From contig UCNE01000022.1 in assembly GCA_900473685.1 (NCBI GenBank), forward strand, positions 62,001-126,000: DNA of 64,000 nucleotides, in the 5' to 3' direction. The notes under the pieces were generated by a model. It searched no databases and was not told the DNA's origin. It saw nothing but the letters and a program-made list of their open reading frames with translations. The stretch's first letter is position 1. Every line of letters begins with the position of its first letter. Of this stretch, positions 20,285 to 29,355 are shown in pieces. Position numbers and translations under genes: made by a program. This DNA comes from Hyphomicrobiales bacterium (GTDB lineage Bacteria > Pseudomonadota > Alphaproteobacteria > Rhizobiales > Rhizobiaceae).

Positions 20285-21574
20285 ATGGCCGCCGAACGTA
20301 CTCTTCCCAACCTCTGGCATGCCACGGCACCGGCGGCTCCGCCAACAGCGCAGCTTGCGGCCGATATCACGGTCGATGTCGCCGTGATCGGCGGCGGTTT
20401 TACCGGATTATCCGCAGCACTGCATCTGGCCGAAAAGGGCGTCAGCGTTGCCGTTGCCGAGGCGAAGATGATCGGCTTTGGCGGCTCTGGCCGCAATGTC
20501 GGCCTCGTCAATGCCGGCATGTGGACAAAGCCCGAGGACCTGATTGCGACTCTAGGCTCTGAGGTCGGCACACGGCTGCTGACCGAACTCGGCGACGGCC
20601 CGTCGCTGGTCTATCAACTCGTCGAAAAGCACGCGATTGCCTGCGAAGCCGTGCGCAATGGCACGCTACATCTGGCCGTCGGCGCCGAAGGTCTGAAAGA
20701 CATCCGCGACCGTGAACGGCAGTGGAAGACCTTTGGCGCCCCTGTCGAGGTCGTCGATGCCAACCGCGCCCAAACACTGACCGGCGCACCCGGCTTTTCC
20801 GGCGCCTTGCTTGACCGCCGTGCGGGAACAATCCAGCCGCTGGCCTATGCCCGTGGCCTTGCCCGCGCGGCCCTTGCAGCCGGGGCACATATTTACACAG
20901 AAACGCCGCTGCGCTCTGCCGAACGCAAGGGCGATGTCTGGAAGCTCACGGTTGCCGGCGGCACGATCACCGCCAAATCGGTGATCGTCGCCACCAACGC
21001 CTATGGCGATATGCTCAGCCAAACGCCCTGGACGTCCTATACCCAGGAACTGACGATCCTGCCCTATTTCCAGTTTGCGACGAACCCACTATCCGACAAC
21101 ATCGCCCGCACTATCCTGCCCGAGCGGCAAGGTTGCTGGGATACCGGGTTGGTGATGACCTCGTTCCGGATGGACCAGCAGAACCGGCTGATCTTCGGCA
21201 GCGTCGGCCGTCTCGATGCAATCGCCGAAGGCACGCACAGGGCGTTTGCCGAGCGTTCGCTGCGCAAGCTGTTTCCAGCACTTAACGATTTCCGCTTCGA
21301 ATACTGGTGGGACGGCCGCATCGGCATGACCACTAACAATCTGCCGCAGATGCACGTCATGGCCCCGAACGTCTTTTCGGTCAGCGGCTATAACGGCCGT
21401 GGCATCGCACCCGGCACGGTCTTCGGCCGGGCGCTTGCCAACCATGTGATGGGTGAACAAAACGCCCTGCCGCTTGTCGAAACGCCTATCACACCCGATC
21501 CTTTGCGCAGCCTCAAGTCGGCCTTCTATCATGCCGGCGCACAGGCCAAACATTTCATCGACCGCCGATTCTAG
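20285..21574 (+). CDS. FAD-dependent oxidoreductase of the DAO family (PuuB/glycine oxidase-like)
   Basis: 429 residues. The dinucleotide-binding motif VAVIGGGFTGLSAALHLAEKG is near residue 37, followed by GFGGSGRNVGLVNAG, where an FAD-binding SGRN segment is usual. The C-terminal SVSGYNGRGIAPGTVFGR closes the FAD site. The closest types are gamma-glutamylputrescine oxidase and related amine oxidases. The ATG has AAGGA upstream; the adjacent GTG at 20282 is an alternative. It sits about 1 kb from the gamma-glutamyl-type operon but on the opposite strand, so a joint role in amine oxidation is possible, not shown. Confidence 0.82.
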   Translation: MAAERTLPNLWHATAPAAPPTAQLAADITVDVAVIGGGFTGLSAALHLAEKGVSVAVAEAKMIGFGGSGRNVGLVNAGMWTKPEDLIATLGSEVGTRLLTELGDGPSLVYQLVEKHAIACEAVRNGTLHLAVGAEGLKDIRDRERQWKTFGAPVEVVDANRAQTLTGAPGFSGALLDRRAGTIQPLAYARGLARAALAAGAHIYTETPLRSAERKGDVWKLTVAGGTITAKSVIVATNAYGDMLSQTPWTSYTQELTILPYFQFATNPLSDNIARTILPERQGCWDTGLVMTSFRMDQQNRLIFGSVGRLDAIAEGTHRAFAERSLRKLFPALNDFRFEYWWDGRIGMTTNNLPQMHVMAPNVFSVSGYNGRGIAPGTVFGRALANHVMGEQNALPLVETPITPDPLRSLKSAFYHAGAQAKHFIDRRF

Positions 21575-21589
21575 GCTTCGTGAAACGCA

Positions 21590-21617
21590 AAACGCCGCGT
21601 GAAAGCACGCGGCGTTT
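21590..21617. terminator. Shared hairpin between oxidase and parA-like genes
   Basis: Twelve-base arms AAACGCCGCGTG/CACGCGGCGTTT with an AAAG loop, between convergent genes. The stem's own end gives a short GTTT on both strands, a weak bidirectional terminator. Confidence 0.6.
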
Positions 21618-21641
21618 GAAATATTGGGCGGCCCGCAAATT

Positions 21642-22334
21642 TTAAGCGGCGCGGCGCATGCTGCGGGTCAACCGGAGCGGAACAAGCTGGCGCACTTCGT
21701 CGCCAAAGGCGCGGGCGTTCTGACAGGCCTTGTCAAGATTGCTGACCCGGGCCGGGTCCATCGTCTGCAAGGTGCCACCACAGTCGAAAATATCACGGAA
21801 AGCCGCGCGCTCGATAATCGGCGTGTCGAGCACCGGCACTGCCCTCTCGGACAGCAACTGCTTGACCACCTGCAATGCCCGTGTCGTCACCAGCGAATTG
21901 ACGCGTGTCAAAACGACGGAGTGATTGATGCGGATACCGGCTTTTTCCTCGAGATAGCCAAGCAGTTCCAGCACCTGGGCGCCACCCTTGGCATCCATGG
22001 CGCAGCCCTGGATCGGGATCATCACATGATCCGACAGACCGATGGCGGTTGCCATCAACGTGTTGCGTGCACCGGCAAGGTCGATGATGAAGTAATCGGT
22101 CTTTGCCCGGTTGTCGTTGATATGCGTCTGGATCGACGCCATCGTCACATAGGAGATCACCTCAATATTCGGCACCTTGCCCGAAATGTCGTGCCAATGG
22201 GAAATCCAGTGCTGCGGGTCGGCATCGAGAATGGTGACACGGGCGCCGCTACGCGCCAGTTCGGTCGCCAGGATCAACGCCGCAGTGGTCTTGCCTGCTC
22301 CGCCCTTGGTGTTTGCGAATGTAATGACTGGCAT
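21642..22334 (-). CDS. Orphan ParA/MinD-family ATPase
   Basis: 230 residues with the deviant Walker A TKGGAGKTT at residues 8-16, a switch I-like DADPQ and the Walker B region YFIIDLAG. These are features of ParA partition ATPases that polymerise or bind DNA nonspecifically when ATP-bound. There is no parB, parS cluster or replication gene nearby, so this is not a plasmid partition locus. Chromosomal orphan ParAs of this kind often position protein cargo. AGGA precedes the ATG at 22334; the longer in-frame start has no support. Confidence 0.85.
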   Translation of the reverse strand: MPVITFANTKGGAGKTTAALILATELARSGARVTILDADPQHWISHWHDISGKVPNIEVISYVTMASIQTHINDNRAKTDYFIIDLAGARNTLMATAIGLSDHVMIPIQGCAMDAKGGAQVLELLGYLEEKAGIRINHSVVLTRVNSLVTTRALQVVKQLLSERAVPVLDTPIIERAAFRDIFDCGGTLQTMDPARVSNLDKACQNARAFGDEVRQLVPLRLTRSMRRAA

Positions 22335-22496
22335 GTCCGTTCCTGTCTGAAAAATCAGAGCCCCTGCATGGCTCACGGTGAGCGCAAATCGCATCGCGCT
22401 TCGATTAACCAAACCTTTCAGATCGTGGTTAACAAAGACTGAATGCGCGCCTCCCGAGAATTAACTACCCGGCCATGACCGGGCCTCCCAGGCATG

Positions 22497-22530
22497 AAAA
22501 AAGCCCGGAAAACGACAGTTTTCCGGGCTT
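22497..22530 (-). terminator. Rho-independent terminator of the Fe-ADH operon
   Basis: On the minus strand, a 13-bp stem (AAGCCCGGAAAAC/GTTTTCCGGGCTT) with a four-base loop runs into six T. It lies about 22 bp past the Fe-ADH stop. Confidence 0.88.
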
Positions 22531-22552
22531 CTCAGGAACAATGCGACCGAGG

Positions 22553-23698
22553 CTAAATGCAGTCGCGGAAAAGCTGCTTGGCAGCATCGAGGGTCAGCTC
22601 GACCGGATTGCCACCGGCCGTCGGATCGACGATCGCCATCGCTGCCATCTCGTCGATGCGGTCGGTGCCGACGCCGAGCGCTGCCAGCTTGTCCGGCACA
22701 CCGAGTTCTTCGCGCAGCTTCAGCACATAATCATAAAACCCATCGAAACCGCCGGAAATGCCGAGATAGGCAGCGGCCAGCCCGATCTTGCCTTCAATCG
22801 CCGGACGGTTGAAACGCAACACCGGCGGCATGACGACAGCATTGGTCATGCCGTGATGGGTGTTGTAGATGGCGCCGACCGGATGCGACAGCGAGTGGAT
22901 GGCGCCGAGCCCCTTCTGGAAGGCGACGGCGCCCATGGCGGCTGCCGACATCATATGAGCGCGGGCTTCGATATCCGTACCGTCCTTGTAGGCGCGCGGC
23001 AGGTATTCCTTGACGAGACGCAGACCTTCAAGCGCGATACCGGCCGACATCGGATGGTAGAACGGCGAGGAATAGGCTTCCAGGCAATGCGCGAAGGCAT
23101 CCATGCCGGTGCCGGCGGTGATCACCTTCGGCATGCCGACTGTCAGTTCCGGATCGCAGATCGTCACCGCTGGCAGGAATTTTGGATGGAAGATTACCTT
23201 CTTCGTGTGGGTTTCTGAATTGGTGATGACCGAGGCGCGACCGACCTCCGAACCGGTGCCGGCCGTCGTCGGCACGGCGATGATCGGCGCGATGCCTTCG
23301 ACGCTGGCACGCGTCCACCAGTCACCGACATCCTCAAAATCCCAGACCGGGCGGCTTTGCCCGGCCATGAAGGCAACGCACTTGCCGAGGTCGAGGCCGG
23401 AACCGCCGCCGAAGGCGATGACGCCGTCATGGCCGCCAGCCTTGAAGGCTTTTACGCCGGCAGCGAGATTGACGTCGGTCGGATTGCTGTCGACATCGGC
23501 AAACAGCGCGCGGCCAAGACCCGCGGCCTCAAGGATATCGAGCGCGTTCTGGGTGATGGGCATCGGCGCCAGGCCACGGTCGGTGACCAGAAGCGGCTTC
23601 TTGATGCCGAGCGCCTTGCAATGGTCGGCAAGTTCCTTGATCCGCCCTGCCCCGAACTTGATGGATGTCGGGTAGCTCCAGTTGGCAGTGATGGTCAT
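22553..23698 (-). CDS. Iron-containing alcohol dehydrogenase
   Basis: 381 residues of the group III (Fe-ADH) fold. The nucleotide-binding GGGSGLDLGK is at about residue 96, and TTAGTGSEVGRA at about 145. Metal ligands are provided by DAFAHCLEAYSS and by HPVGAIYNTHHG. It oxidises an alcohol, or reduces an aldehyde, with NAD(P). It is the last gene of a five-gene minus-strand operon, four bases after the ALDH gene, and is followed by a strong terminator. With the ligase and ALDH upstream, I infer oxidation of a gamma-glutamylated amino alcohol. 4-Hydroxybutyrate dehydrogenase activity is an alternative. Confidence 0.85.
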   Translation of the reverse strand: MTITANWSYPTSIKFGAGRIKELADHCKALGIKKPLLVTDRGLAPMPITQNALDILEAAGLGRALFADVDSNPTDVNLAAGVKAFKAGGHDGVIAFGGGSGLDLGKCVAFMAGQSRPVWDFEDVGDWWTRASVEGIAPIIAVPTTAGTGSEVGRASVITNSETHTKKVIFHPKFLPAVTICDPELTVGMPKVITAGTGMDAFAHCLEAYSSPFYHPMSAGIALEGLRLVKEYLPRAYKDGTDIEARAHMMSAAAMGAVAFQKGLGAIHSLSHPVGAIYNTHHGMTNAVVMPPVLRFNRPAIEGKIGLAAAYLGISGGFDGFYDYVLKLREELGVPDKLAALGVGTDRIDEMAAMAIVDPTAGGNPVELTLDAAKQLFRDCI

Positions 23699-23701
23699 CG
23701 T

Positions 23702-25081
23702 TCAGGCTTTCTTCAAATGATAGGATTTCGGGCGGGTCAGGTTCTGGAAACCGATGACCGACAGCGAACCGCCGCGGCCGGTTTCCTTGACGCCGGTCCA
23801 GCATAGCGCCGGATCGAGATAATCGGCACGGTTCATGAACACGGTGCCGGTTTCGAGATCGTTGCCGATCCGCGCTGCGCGTTCCGGGTCCTTGGTCCAG
23901 AGCGAGGTGGTCAGGCCGTATTTGCAATCGTTCATCAAGGCCAGCGCTTCAGCGTCGTTTTTCACCTTCATGATGCCGACGACCGGGCCAAAGCTCTCTT
24001 CGGTCATCACCTTCATCGAGTGGTCGACATCGACCAGAACCTGCGGAGCGAGATAAGCGCCGCCGTCATCCTGCGGAAACAGTTTTGGATCGACCAGCGC
24101 CTTGGCGCCCTTGGCAATGGCTTCGGCGGTCTGCGAGCGCACCTCGGCGGCAAAACGCTTATGCGCCATCGGCCCGAGCGAAGTTTCCTGCTCCAGCGGA
24201 TTGCCGAGTTTGTAGGCCGAGGCAAAGGCGACGGCCTTTTCGACGAAATCGTCATAGAGGTTTTCGTTGACATAGATGCGCTCGATGCCGCAGCAGCACT
24301 GCCCGGAATTGAACATCGCGCCGTCCATCAGCGTATCGACGGCAGCATCAAGATCGGCGTCTTCCATGACGTAACCCGGATCCTTGCCGCCGAGCTCGAG
24401 GCCAAGCCCGGTGAACGTACCGGCCGCTGCCCGCTCGATCGACCGGCCGCCTTCGACCGAACCGGTGAAATTGACGAAATCAAAACTCTTGGCCGCGATC
24501 AGCTGCGACGTCGTTGCGTGATCGAGGAAGATGTTCTGGAATACGTCCTCCGGAACGCCGGCCTCGACGAAAGCGCGCACCATGCGTTCGCCAACGAGGA
24601 TCGTCTGGCTGGCATGCTTGATGATCACGGTATTACCCGCCATCAGCGCCGGAGCAACCGTGTTGATCGCGGTCATATAGGGGTAGTTCCAAGGCGCGAT
24701 GACAAAGACGACGCCGTGGGCGACACGCTCGATACGGCGCTCGAAGCTGGCGCTGTCCTCAACGATGATCGGTGCCAGCGCATCAGCGGCGATCGTTGCC
24801 ACATAGTTGGAGCGCTCGTTGAAACCGCGAAATTCGCCGCCGTAACGGATCGGACGGCCCATCTGCCAGGCAAGCTCCGGCACGACCTCGTCAACCATCT
24901 CGTTGAGGCGTGCAACACCGGCAAGCACCAGCTTGACGCGATCCTCGACCGGCCGCTTGGACCAGCTTTTCTGCGCGGCACGCGCCCGCGCGACGGCAGC
25001 CGAAGCGGCAACGGCGTCAACCGCCGGCCGTTCCGCATAAACCTCCCCGTTCACCGGGGAAATGCATTGGATCATGGTCAT
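23702..25081 (-). CDS. NAD(P)-dependent aldehyde dehydrogenase
   Basis: 459 residues. Catalytic Cys lies in FNSGQCCCGIERIYV and the general base Glu in GLELGGKDPGYV. WNYPY and FTGSVEGGR are usual ALDH segments. Of three clustered ATG codons I chose 25081, seven bases after AGGAAG. The gene is between the glutamine-synthetase-like ligase (100 bp upstream) and the Fe-ADH (4 bp downstream). This ligase-ADH-ALDH set resembles pathways that first glutamylate an amine to protect it and then oxidise the side chain. The substrate is unknown. Confidence 0.87.
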   Translation of the reverse strand: MTMIQCISPVNGEVYAERPAVDAVAASAAVARARAAQKSWSKRPVEDRVKLVLAGVARLNEMVDEVVPELAWQMGRPIRYGGEFRGFNERSNYVATIAADALAPIIVEDSASFERRIERVAHGVVFVIAPWNYPYMTAINTVAPALMAGNTVIIKHASQTILVGERMVRAFVEAGVPEDVFQNIFLDHATTSQLIAAKSFDFVNFTGSVEGGRSIERAAAGTFTGLGLELGGKDPGYVMEDADLDAAVDTLMDGAMFNSGQCCCGIERIYVNENLYDDFVEKAVAFASAYKLGNPLEQETSLGPMAHKRFAAEVRSQTAEAIAKGAKALVDPKLFPQDDGGAYLAPQVLVDVDHSMKVMTEESFGPVVGIMKVKNDAEALALMNDCKYGLTTSLWTKDPERAARIGNDLETGTVFMNRADYLDPALCWTGVKETGRGGSLSVIGFQNLTRPKSYHLKKA

Positions 25082-25181
25082 GATCATCTTCCTGTTTTAG
25101 GCTTTGAAAATACTGGACGCCACGGACCGGCCGTTAGCCTGCCCGTGGCAGATAGAGTGCGACTGCACCCGAAATAAGGCC

Positions 25182-26552
25182 TTATGCCCGCTCGAAACCG
25201 CGCGCCACCTCCCAATCCGTGACGCGGCGGTCATATTCTTCCTGCTCCCATTCGGCAGCGCGGGTATAATGTTCAATGACTTCCTCGCCAAAGGCATCGA
25301 GCAGCATCTTCGACGAATTCATCGCCCGCGTCGCGTCGCGCAACGTGCCGGGAATTTCGCGAATGTTCTTGCCGCCATAGGCGTCGCCGACGAAGGCCGG
25401 TTCCAGCTCCATCTTGCCCTCGATCCCGGCAATACCGGCCGCAATCAGTGCGGCCATGGCGAGGTAAGGATTGATATCGGAGCCGCCAACGCGGCATTCG
25501 ATGCGGATTGCCTTAGTGCCTTCGCCGCATAGACGGTAACCGGCAGTGCGGTTATCCTTGCTCCACACGGCCTTGGTCGGCGCGAACGTGCCAGCCATGA
25601 ACCGCTTGTAGGAGTTGATATACGGTGCGAGGAAATAGGTGATTTCGCTGGCATGGGTCAGAAGCCCGGCAACGTAGTGACGCATCGTCTCCGACATACC
25701 GTATTGGGCTTCCTTGTCGAAAAAGTGCGGCGTCTTGCCGTCAGCGCTCCAGAGCGACTGATGGATATGCGATGACGAGCCGGCAGCATTGTAGTTCCAC
25801 TTGGCAAGGAAGGTGATTGCCTTGCCCTTGCTCCAGGCGATTTCCTTGCAGCCGTTTTTGATAATCACGTGCCGGTCGGCCATGGTCAGCGCATCGGCGT
25901 AGCGCACGTTGATTTCCTCCTGGCCGGCAGATGCCTCGCCCTTGGAGTTTTCAACGGGAATGCCGGCGCCCTGCAGGCCGTTGCGGATCGCCCGCATGAC
26001 GTCCTCTTCCTTGGTCGTCTGGAAGATGTGGTAATCCTCGTTGTAGCCGCTGGCGAGCTTGAGGTTGCGGTAGCCGCTTTCGCGTGCTGCATCATAGGTC
26101 TGGTCGAACAGGAAGAATTCGAGTTCTGTCGCCATGAAGGCCTTGAGACCCATGGCTTCGAGCCGGGCGATCTGGCGTTTCAGGATGGCGCGCGGCGAAT
26201 GCGGCACTTCCTTGTGGGTATGATGGTCGAGCATGTCGCAGAGAACCAGCGCCGTGCCTTCGAGCCATGGAATGCGGCGAAGCGTCGAAAGATCGGGCTT
26301 CATCGTGTAATCGCCGTAGCCGCTCTCCCAGCTCGTCGACTTGTAGCCGTTGACCGTTTCCATCTCGAGATCGGTCGCCAGCAGGTAGTTGCAGCTATGG
26401 GTCTCTTCCCAGGCGCTGTCGACGAAGAACTGCGCGTGAAAACGCTTGCCCATCAGGCGTCCCTGCATATCGACCTGGCAGGCCAGAACCGTATCGATGC
26501 GGCCTTCGGCAACATCCTTCTTCAAGTCTTCAAACGAATAGCTCGCGCTCAT
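25182..26552 (-). CDS. Glutamine synthetase-family ligase, PuuA/gamma-glutamylamide synthetase-like
   Basis: 456 residues. ATELEFFLFDQTYD and GQEEINVRYADAL supply metal and glutamate ligands, NAAGSSSHIHQSLW the ATP-site His region, and CRVGGSDINPYLAMAA the C-terminal signature. It is more like class GlnT/PuuA enzymes than housekeeping GlnA. Such enzymes couple glutamate to an amine (putrescine, ethanolamine, alaninol) rather than ammonia. The ATG at 26552 was chosen because MSASYSFEDLKKDV begins the conserved fold. Gene context (permease upstream, ALDH and Fe-ADH downstream) supports catabolism, not nitrogen assimilation. Confidence 0.85.
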   Translation of the reverse strand: MSASYSFEDLKKDVAEGRIDTVLACQVDMQGRLMGKRFHAQFFVDSAWEETHSCNYLLATDLEMETVNGYKSTSWESGYGDYTMKPDLSTLRRIPWLEGTALVLCDMLDHHTHKEVPHSPRAILKRQIARLEAMGLKAFMATELEFFLFDQTYDAARESGYRNLKLASGYNEDYHIFQTTKEEDVMRAIRNGLQGAGIPVENSKGEASAGQEEINVRYADALTMADRHVIIKNGCKEIAWSKGKAITFLAKWNYNAAGSSSHIHQSLWSADGKTPHFFDKEAQYGMSETMRHYVAGLLTHASEITYFLAPYINSYKRFMAGTFAPTKAVWSKDNRTAGYRLCGEGTKAIRIECRVGGSDINPYLAMAALIAAGIAGIEGKMELEPAFVGDAYGGKNIREIPGTLRDATRAMNSSKMLLDAFGEEVIEHYTRAAEWEQEEYDRRVTDWEVARGFERA

Positions 26553-26613
26553 TGCAAAAAATCCCGTGCTTGATCGTAACGCGGCCTTGCGCGGCGGCGT
26601 CTCATGGACGTCT

Positions 26614-26643
26614 GGTGGAAGCCGCATGAGCGCGGCTTCCACC
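26614..26643. other. Intra-operon hairpin between permease and ligase genes
   Basis: Twelve-base arms GGTGGAAGCCGC/GCGGCTTCCACC with a six-base loop in the 105-bp gap. No T run on the minus strand. It is likely an RNA-processing or stability element that sets different permease and enzyme levels. Confidence 0.5.
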
Positions 26644-26657
26644 CTGTCTTTATCGGA

Positions 26658-28205
26658 TCACTTCTGTCCAACGGCCTTTTCGGCCGCTGCGATTTCTGCT
26701 GCGCGGCGCGCAACTTCATCGCCGATCGGCGGGCCTTTGAAACGGCGGCTTTCAAAGCCGAACCAGACGATACCGGTCAGCACCAGGAAGCCGACAGTGA
26801 CATAGAGCGCCGGCGTGTTCGGCGGCTGGACGCCGAGCACGAAGATCAGGATCATCGCCAGGATCGACAGAACGGCAAACAGCTTGAAGATGCCTTCGCC
26901 AAGGTTCCACGGACCCATCTTGTCCCACTTCGACGTACCCCAGGCAAACAGACCCAGCGTGATCGGGATCGCGAAGGAGAAGAACAGGAAGATGACCGTG
27001 CAGGATACGACGATCGTGTAAACCGGCGTTTCGCCGATCGTCACCAGCGACGAACCCCAGACGAACAGAACGGCCAGGATCGATCCGGTCCAGATGGCGG
27101 CAACCGGCGTGCGATAAGTCGGGCTGACCTTGGCCAGAGCCTTGGATGCCGGCAGGCCGCCGTCACGCGAGAAGGCGAAGATCATACGGGACACGGACGT
27201 CACCGTTGCCAGGCCGCACAGCCATTGGCTGACCAGGATGGCAAGATAAAGAATGTCCTTGATGGTCGAATTGACCTGCGTGTCCATCGCCCAGAAGAAC
27301 ACGTTCCAGCCCTGCTTGGCAGCCTCGTCCATGCTGGGGAGCACCAAAACGAAGCTGCACAGCATGATGTAGCCGAACAGAGCCGACCACAGGACCGACG
27401 AGATCATGCCGCGCGGAACCGACGTTGCCGCCTTGACGGTTTCTTCCGACGTATGGGCGGAAGCGTCATAACCGGTGATCGTGTAGATCGGCAAAAGCAG
27501 GCCGAGCAGGAACACCCAGGCGCCCGAGGTTGACGGCCAGACATTGCCGCCGGCTTCGCCGGAATAGTTGGCGAAGGTGAACAGGCGGCCGAACTCGTAG
27601 GTATCTGCTGCAGCCAGGCAAACGACCGAAAGTGCGATTGCCGTTGCGAAGATCAAATAGCCGGAGAAGTCCGTGAGCTTGGCCGTCAGGCCGATGCCCA
27701 TATGGTTGACGATCGCCTGCGCGCCGGTGATGACGACCAGGAAGAGAATGCGGACCGTCGTGGTGTCTTCCAGGCCGAAATACGGTGTGCCGAACGAACC
27801 CATGAAGAAATAATAGGTGCCGACATTGATGGCGCCGAGAACCGTGACGAGGCCGAGCAGGTTGAACCAGGCGGTGACCCAGCCGGTAAACCGGTTACCC
27901 AGGATGGAGCCCCAGTGATAGAGGCCGCCGGCCGTCGGATAGGCGGAGCTGATCTGCGCCATGGCGACGGCGAAGACGAGGGAAACGAAGCAGCCAAGCG
28001 GCCAGCCGATGCCGATCGCGGCACCGCCCGCACCCGAGGTTGCCTGCGCGAGCGAATTGATGCCGCCCGAAAGAATGCAGATGATCGAGAAGGAAACGGC
28101 AAAATTCGAGAAAGAGCTCATGCGCCGTTCGAGTTCTTGCGCATAGCCCATCGAATGGAGGACCTTCATGTCCTCATGTTTATCGGTATCTGAATAGTCT
28201 GACAT
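26658..28205 (-). CDS. APC-family amino acid/amine permease
   Basis: 515 residues with about 12 membrane segments. The conserved first segment includes NFAVSFSIICILSGGINSLAQA, and YPTAGGLYHWGS follows, as in GABA/polyamine/choline-type APC transporters. The chosen ATG begins MSDYSDTDKHEDMKV. It is the second gene of the operon after the amidohydrolase gene (113 bp gap, containing GTCCATGG/CCATGGAC inverted arms). It most likely imports the amine that the ligase glutamylates; the substrate is inferred from context only. Confidence 0.86.
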   Translation of the reverse strand: MSDYSDTDKHEDMKVLHSMGYAQELERRMSSFSNFAVSFSIICILSGGINSLAQATSGAGGAAIGIGWPLGCFVSLVFAVAMAQISSAYPTAGGLYHWGSILGNRFTGWVTAWFNLLGLVTVLGAINVGTYYFFMGSFGTPYFGLEDTTTVRILFLVVITGAQAIVNHMGIGLTAKLTDFSGYLIFATAIALSVVCLAAADTYEFGRLFTFANYSGEAGGNVWPSTSGAWVFLLGLLLPIYTITGYDASAHTSEETVKAATSVPRGMISSVLWSALFGYIMLCSFVLVLPSMDEAAKQGWNVFFWAMDTQVNSTIKDILYLAILVSQWLCGLATVTSVSRMIFAFSRDGGLPASKALAKVSPTYRTPVAAIWTGSILAVLFVWGSSLVTIGETPVYTIVVSCTVIFLFFSFAIPITLGLFAWGTSKWDKMGPWNLGEGIFKLFAVLSILAMILIFVLGVQPPNTPALYVTVGFLVLTGIVWFGFESRRFKGPPIGDEVARRAAEIAAAEKAVGQK

Positions 28206-28318
28206 GTTTTTCCCCTGTATCAGCCAGCCACCAGCGGTATTGCCGGACGCCGAAATGCCAGTGTGTCCATGGAAGCCCATGGACCAGTCTCCGCGGACAT
28301 GCCGCTCCCCAGGTCTTT

Positions 28319-29161
28319 TTATTGCGACAGTGCTCTAAGGCTTTCGCCCAGGATGCCTGTCAGATAATCGGCCATGACCTTTTGACCGATTTCATTTGAA
28401 ACGAGATCATTGCGCATCTCGATCATTACGTTGCGCAGGCCGTTCTTCAAGCCGTGCTGAATGAGAGTATGCGTGACACCGTCTGCCGGTCCATAGGGCT
28501 CGTTGCGACGCACGGCGTAGTGTGTTGTTTTCCCGGCCGAAGCCAGCATCACGTCGGCCAGTCCGCTATCGTCGTCATGCAGGATGCCGATTTCGACGTC
28601 GCGCTGTTTGCCGTGATAAACCGGCGTGAACGTGTGCATCGTCACCAGAACCGGCGGACGGTTCGCGGCCTTGCGCGCGGCAATGAAATCCGAGAGCGTG
28701 CTGGTGAAAGGCACATAAAGCGCGTCCGTTCGCGCCTGCCGCTCGGCCACGGAAATGGAGGCGTTGCCGGGGATTTCGAAAATCTCGCTGACGGCCGGCA
28801 TGGCAGCGTCGGCCTCGGGCGGACGGTTGCAGTCATAGACAAGGCGGGAAAAACGCTGATAAATCAGCGCGGCATCAAGGCTTTTGACCAAAAGCTGCGA
28901 GACGGCCAGCGCGCCCGGATCCCAGGCAATATGACTATTGAGAGCATCCTCAGAAAGTCCAAGCGAACCCATCTTTTCCGGCAGGCGCCGTGACGCATGT
29001 TCGCAAACCAGCAGCACCGGGCTCATCGCATCCGGGTTTTCCACTGCTACGGGCGATCCATCCGCCTCTGTCAAAAGTCCCGTCAAATCCGGTCCCCTTC
29101 CGGTTGCCTGATCGGCACCACGCTTCTCCCGGAGAGGCTCAAAGCCCCTGAAATCAGACAT
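28319..29161 (-). CDS. N-formylglutamate amidohydrolase-family protein
   Basis: 280 residues. VLLVCEHASRRLPE near the N terminus holds metal-binding residues, VYDCNRPP follows, and LVTMHTFTPVYHG carries another His. This is the FGase (HutG type 2) pattern. No other hut genes are nearby. It leads the gamma-glutamyl operon, so it may release glutamate from a gamma-glutamylated or N-acylated product, an inference from position. The start at 29161 begins MSDFRGFEPL. The gene is divergent from the RpiR regulator across a 194-bp region with a clear inverted repeat. Confidence 0.8.
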   Translation of the reverse strand: MSDFRGFEPLREKRGADQATGRGPDLTGLLTEADGSPVAVENPDAMSPVLLVCEHASRRLPEKMGSLGLSEDALNSHIAWDPGALAVSQLLVKSLDAALIYQRFSRLVYDCNRPPEADAAMPAVSEIFEIPGNASISVAERQARTDALYVPFTSTLSDFIAARKAANRPPVLVTMHTFTPVYHGKQRDVEIGILHDDDSGLADVMLASAGKTTHYAVRRNEPYGPADGVTHTLIQHGLKNGLRNVMIEMRNDLVSNEIGQKVMADYLTGILGESLRALSQ

Positions 29162-29295
29162 GGAAGCAAGTAACGGACAGCCGGTGATTTTCCTCAACTC
29201 ACGCGCGACTGCCGATACTGAAAAGAATTCTTCACGTTTTCTCTCGTGTCAATCGGAATCTGAAACGATCTCTTCAAAAAATCAATTGACTCGAA

Positions 29296-29324
29296 TTGTG
29301 ACAGCGATGTTTACTCTGTCACAA
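29296..29324. promoter_or_regulatory. Inverted repeat, probable RpiR operator
   Basis: Perfect eight-base arms TTGTGACA/TGTCACAA with a 13-base spacer in the divergent region. The arms lie 19-21 bp apart centre to centre, two helical turns, as for a dimeric regulator. TTGACT upstream and TTTACT inside could be a promoter, so binding would repress rpiR. A lone TGTCACA half-site also occurs at 30401, before the ABC operon. Confidence 0.65.
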
Positions 29325-29355
29325 AGCTGGCAAAGACTGGCGCAGGGGATGAATT

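Noticed and set aside
21642-22334. Plasmid partition locus
   Set aside because: Only a ParA-type ATPase is present; there is no parB, parS-like repeat or replication gene in the surroundings.
24020-25177. 385-codon open frame on the plus strand
   Set aside because: Mirror of the aldehyde dehydrogenase gene; no start signal or domain.
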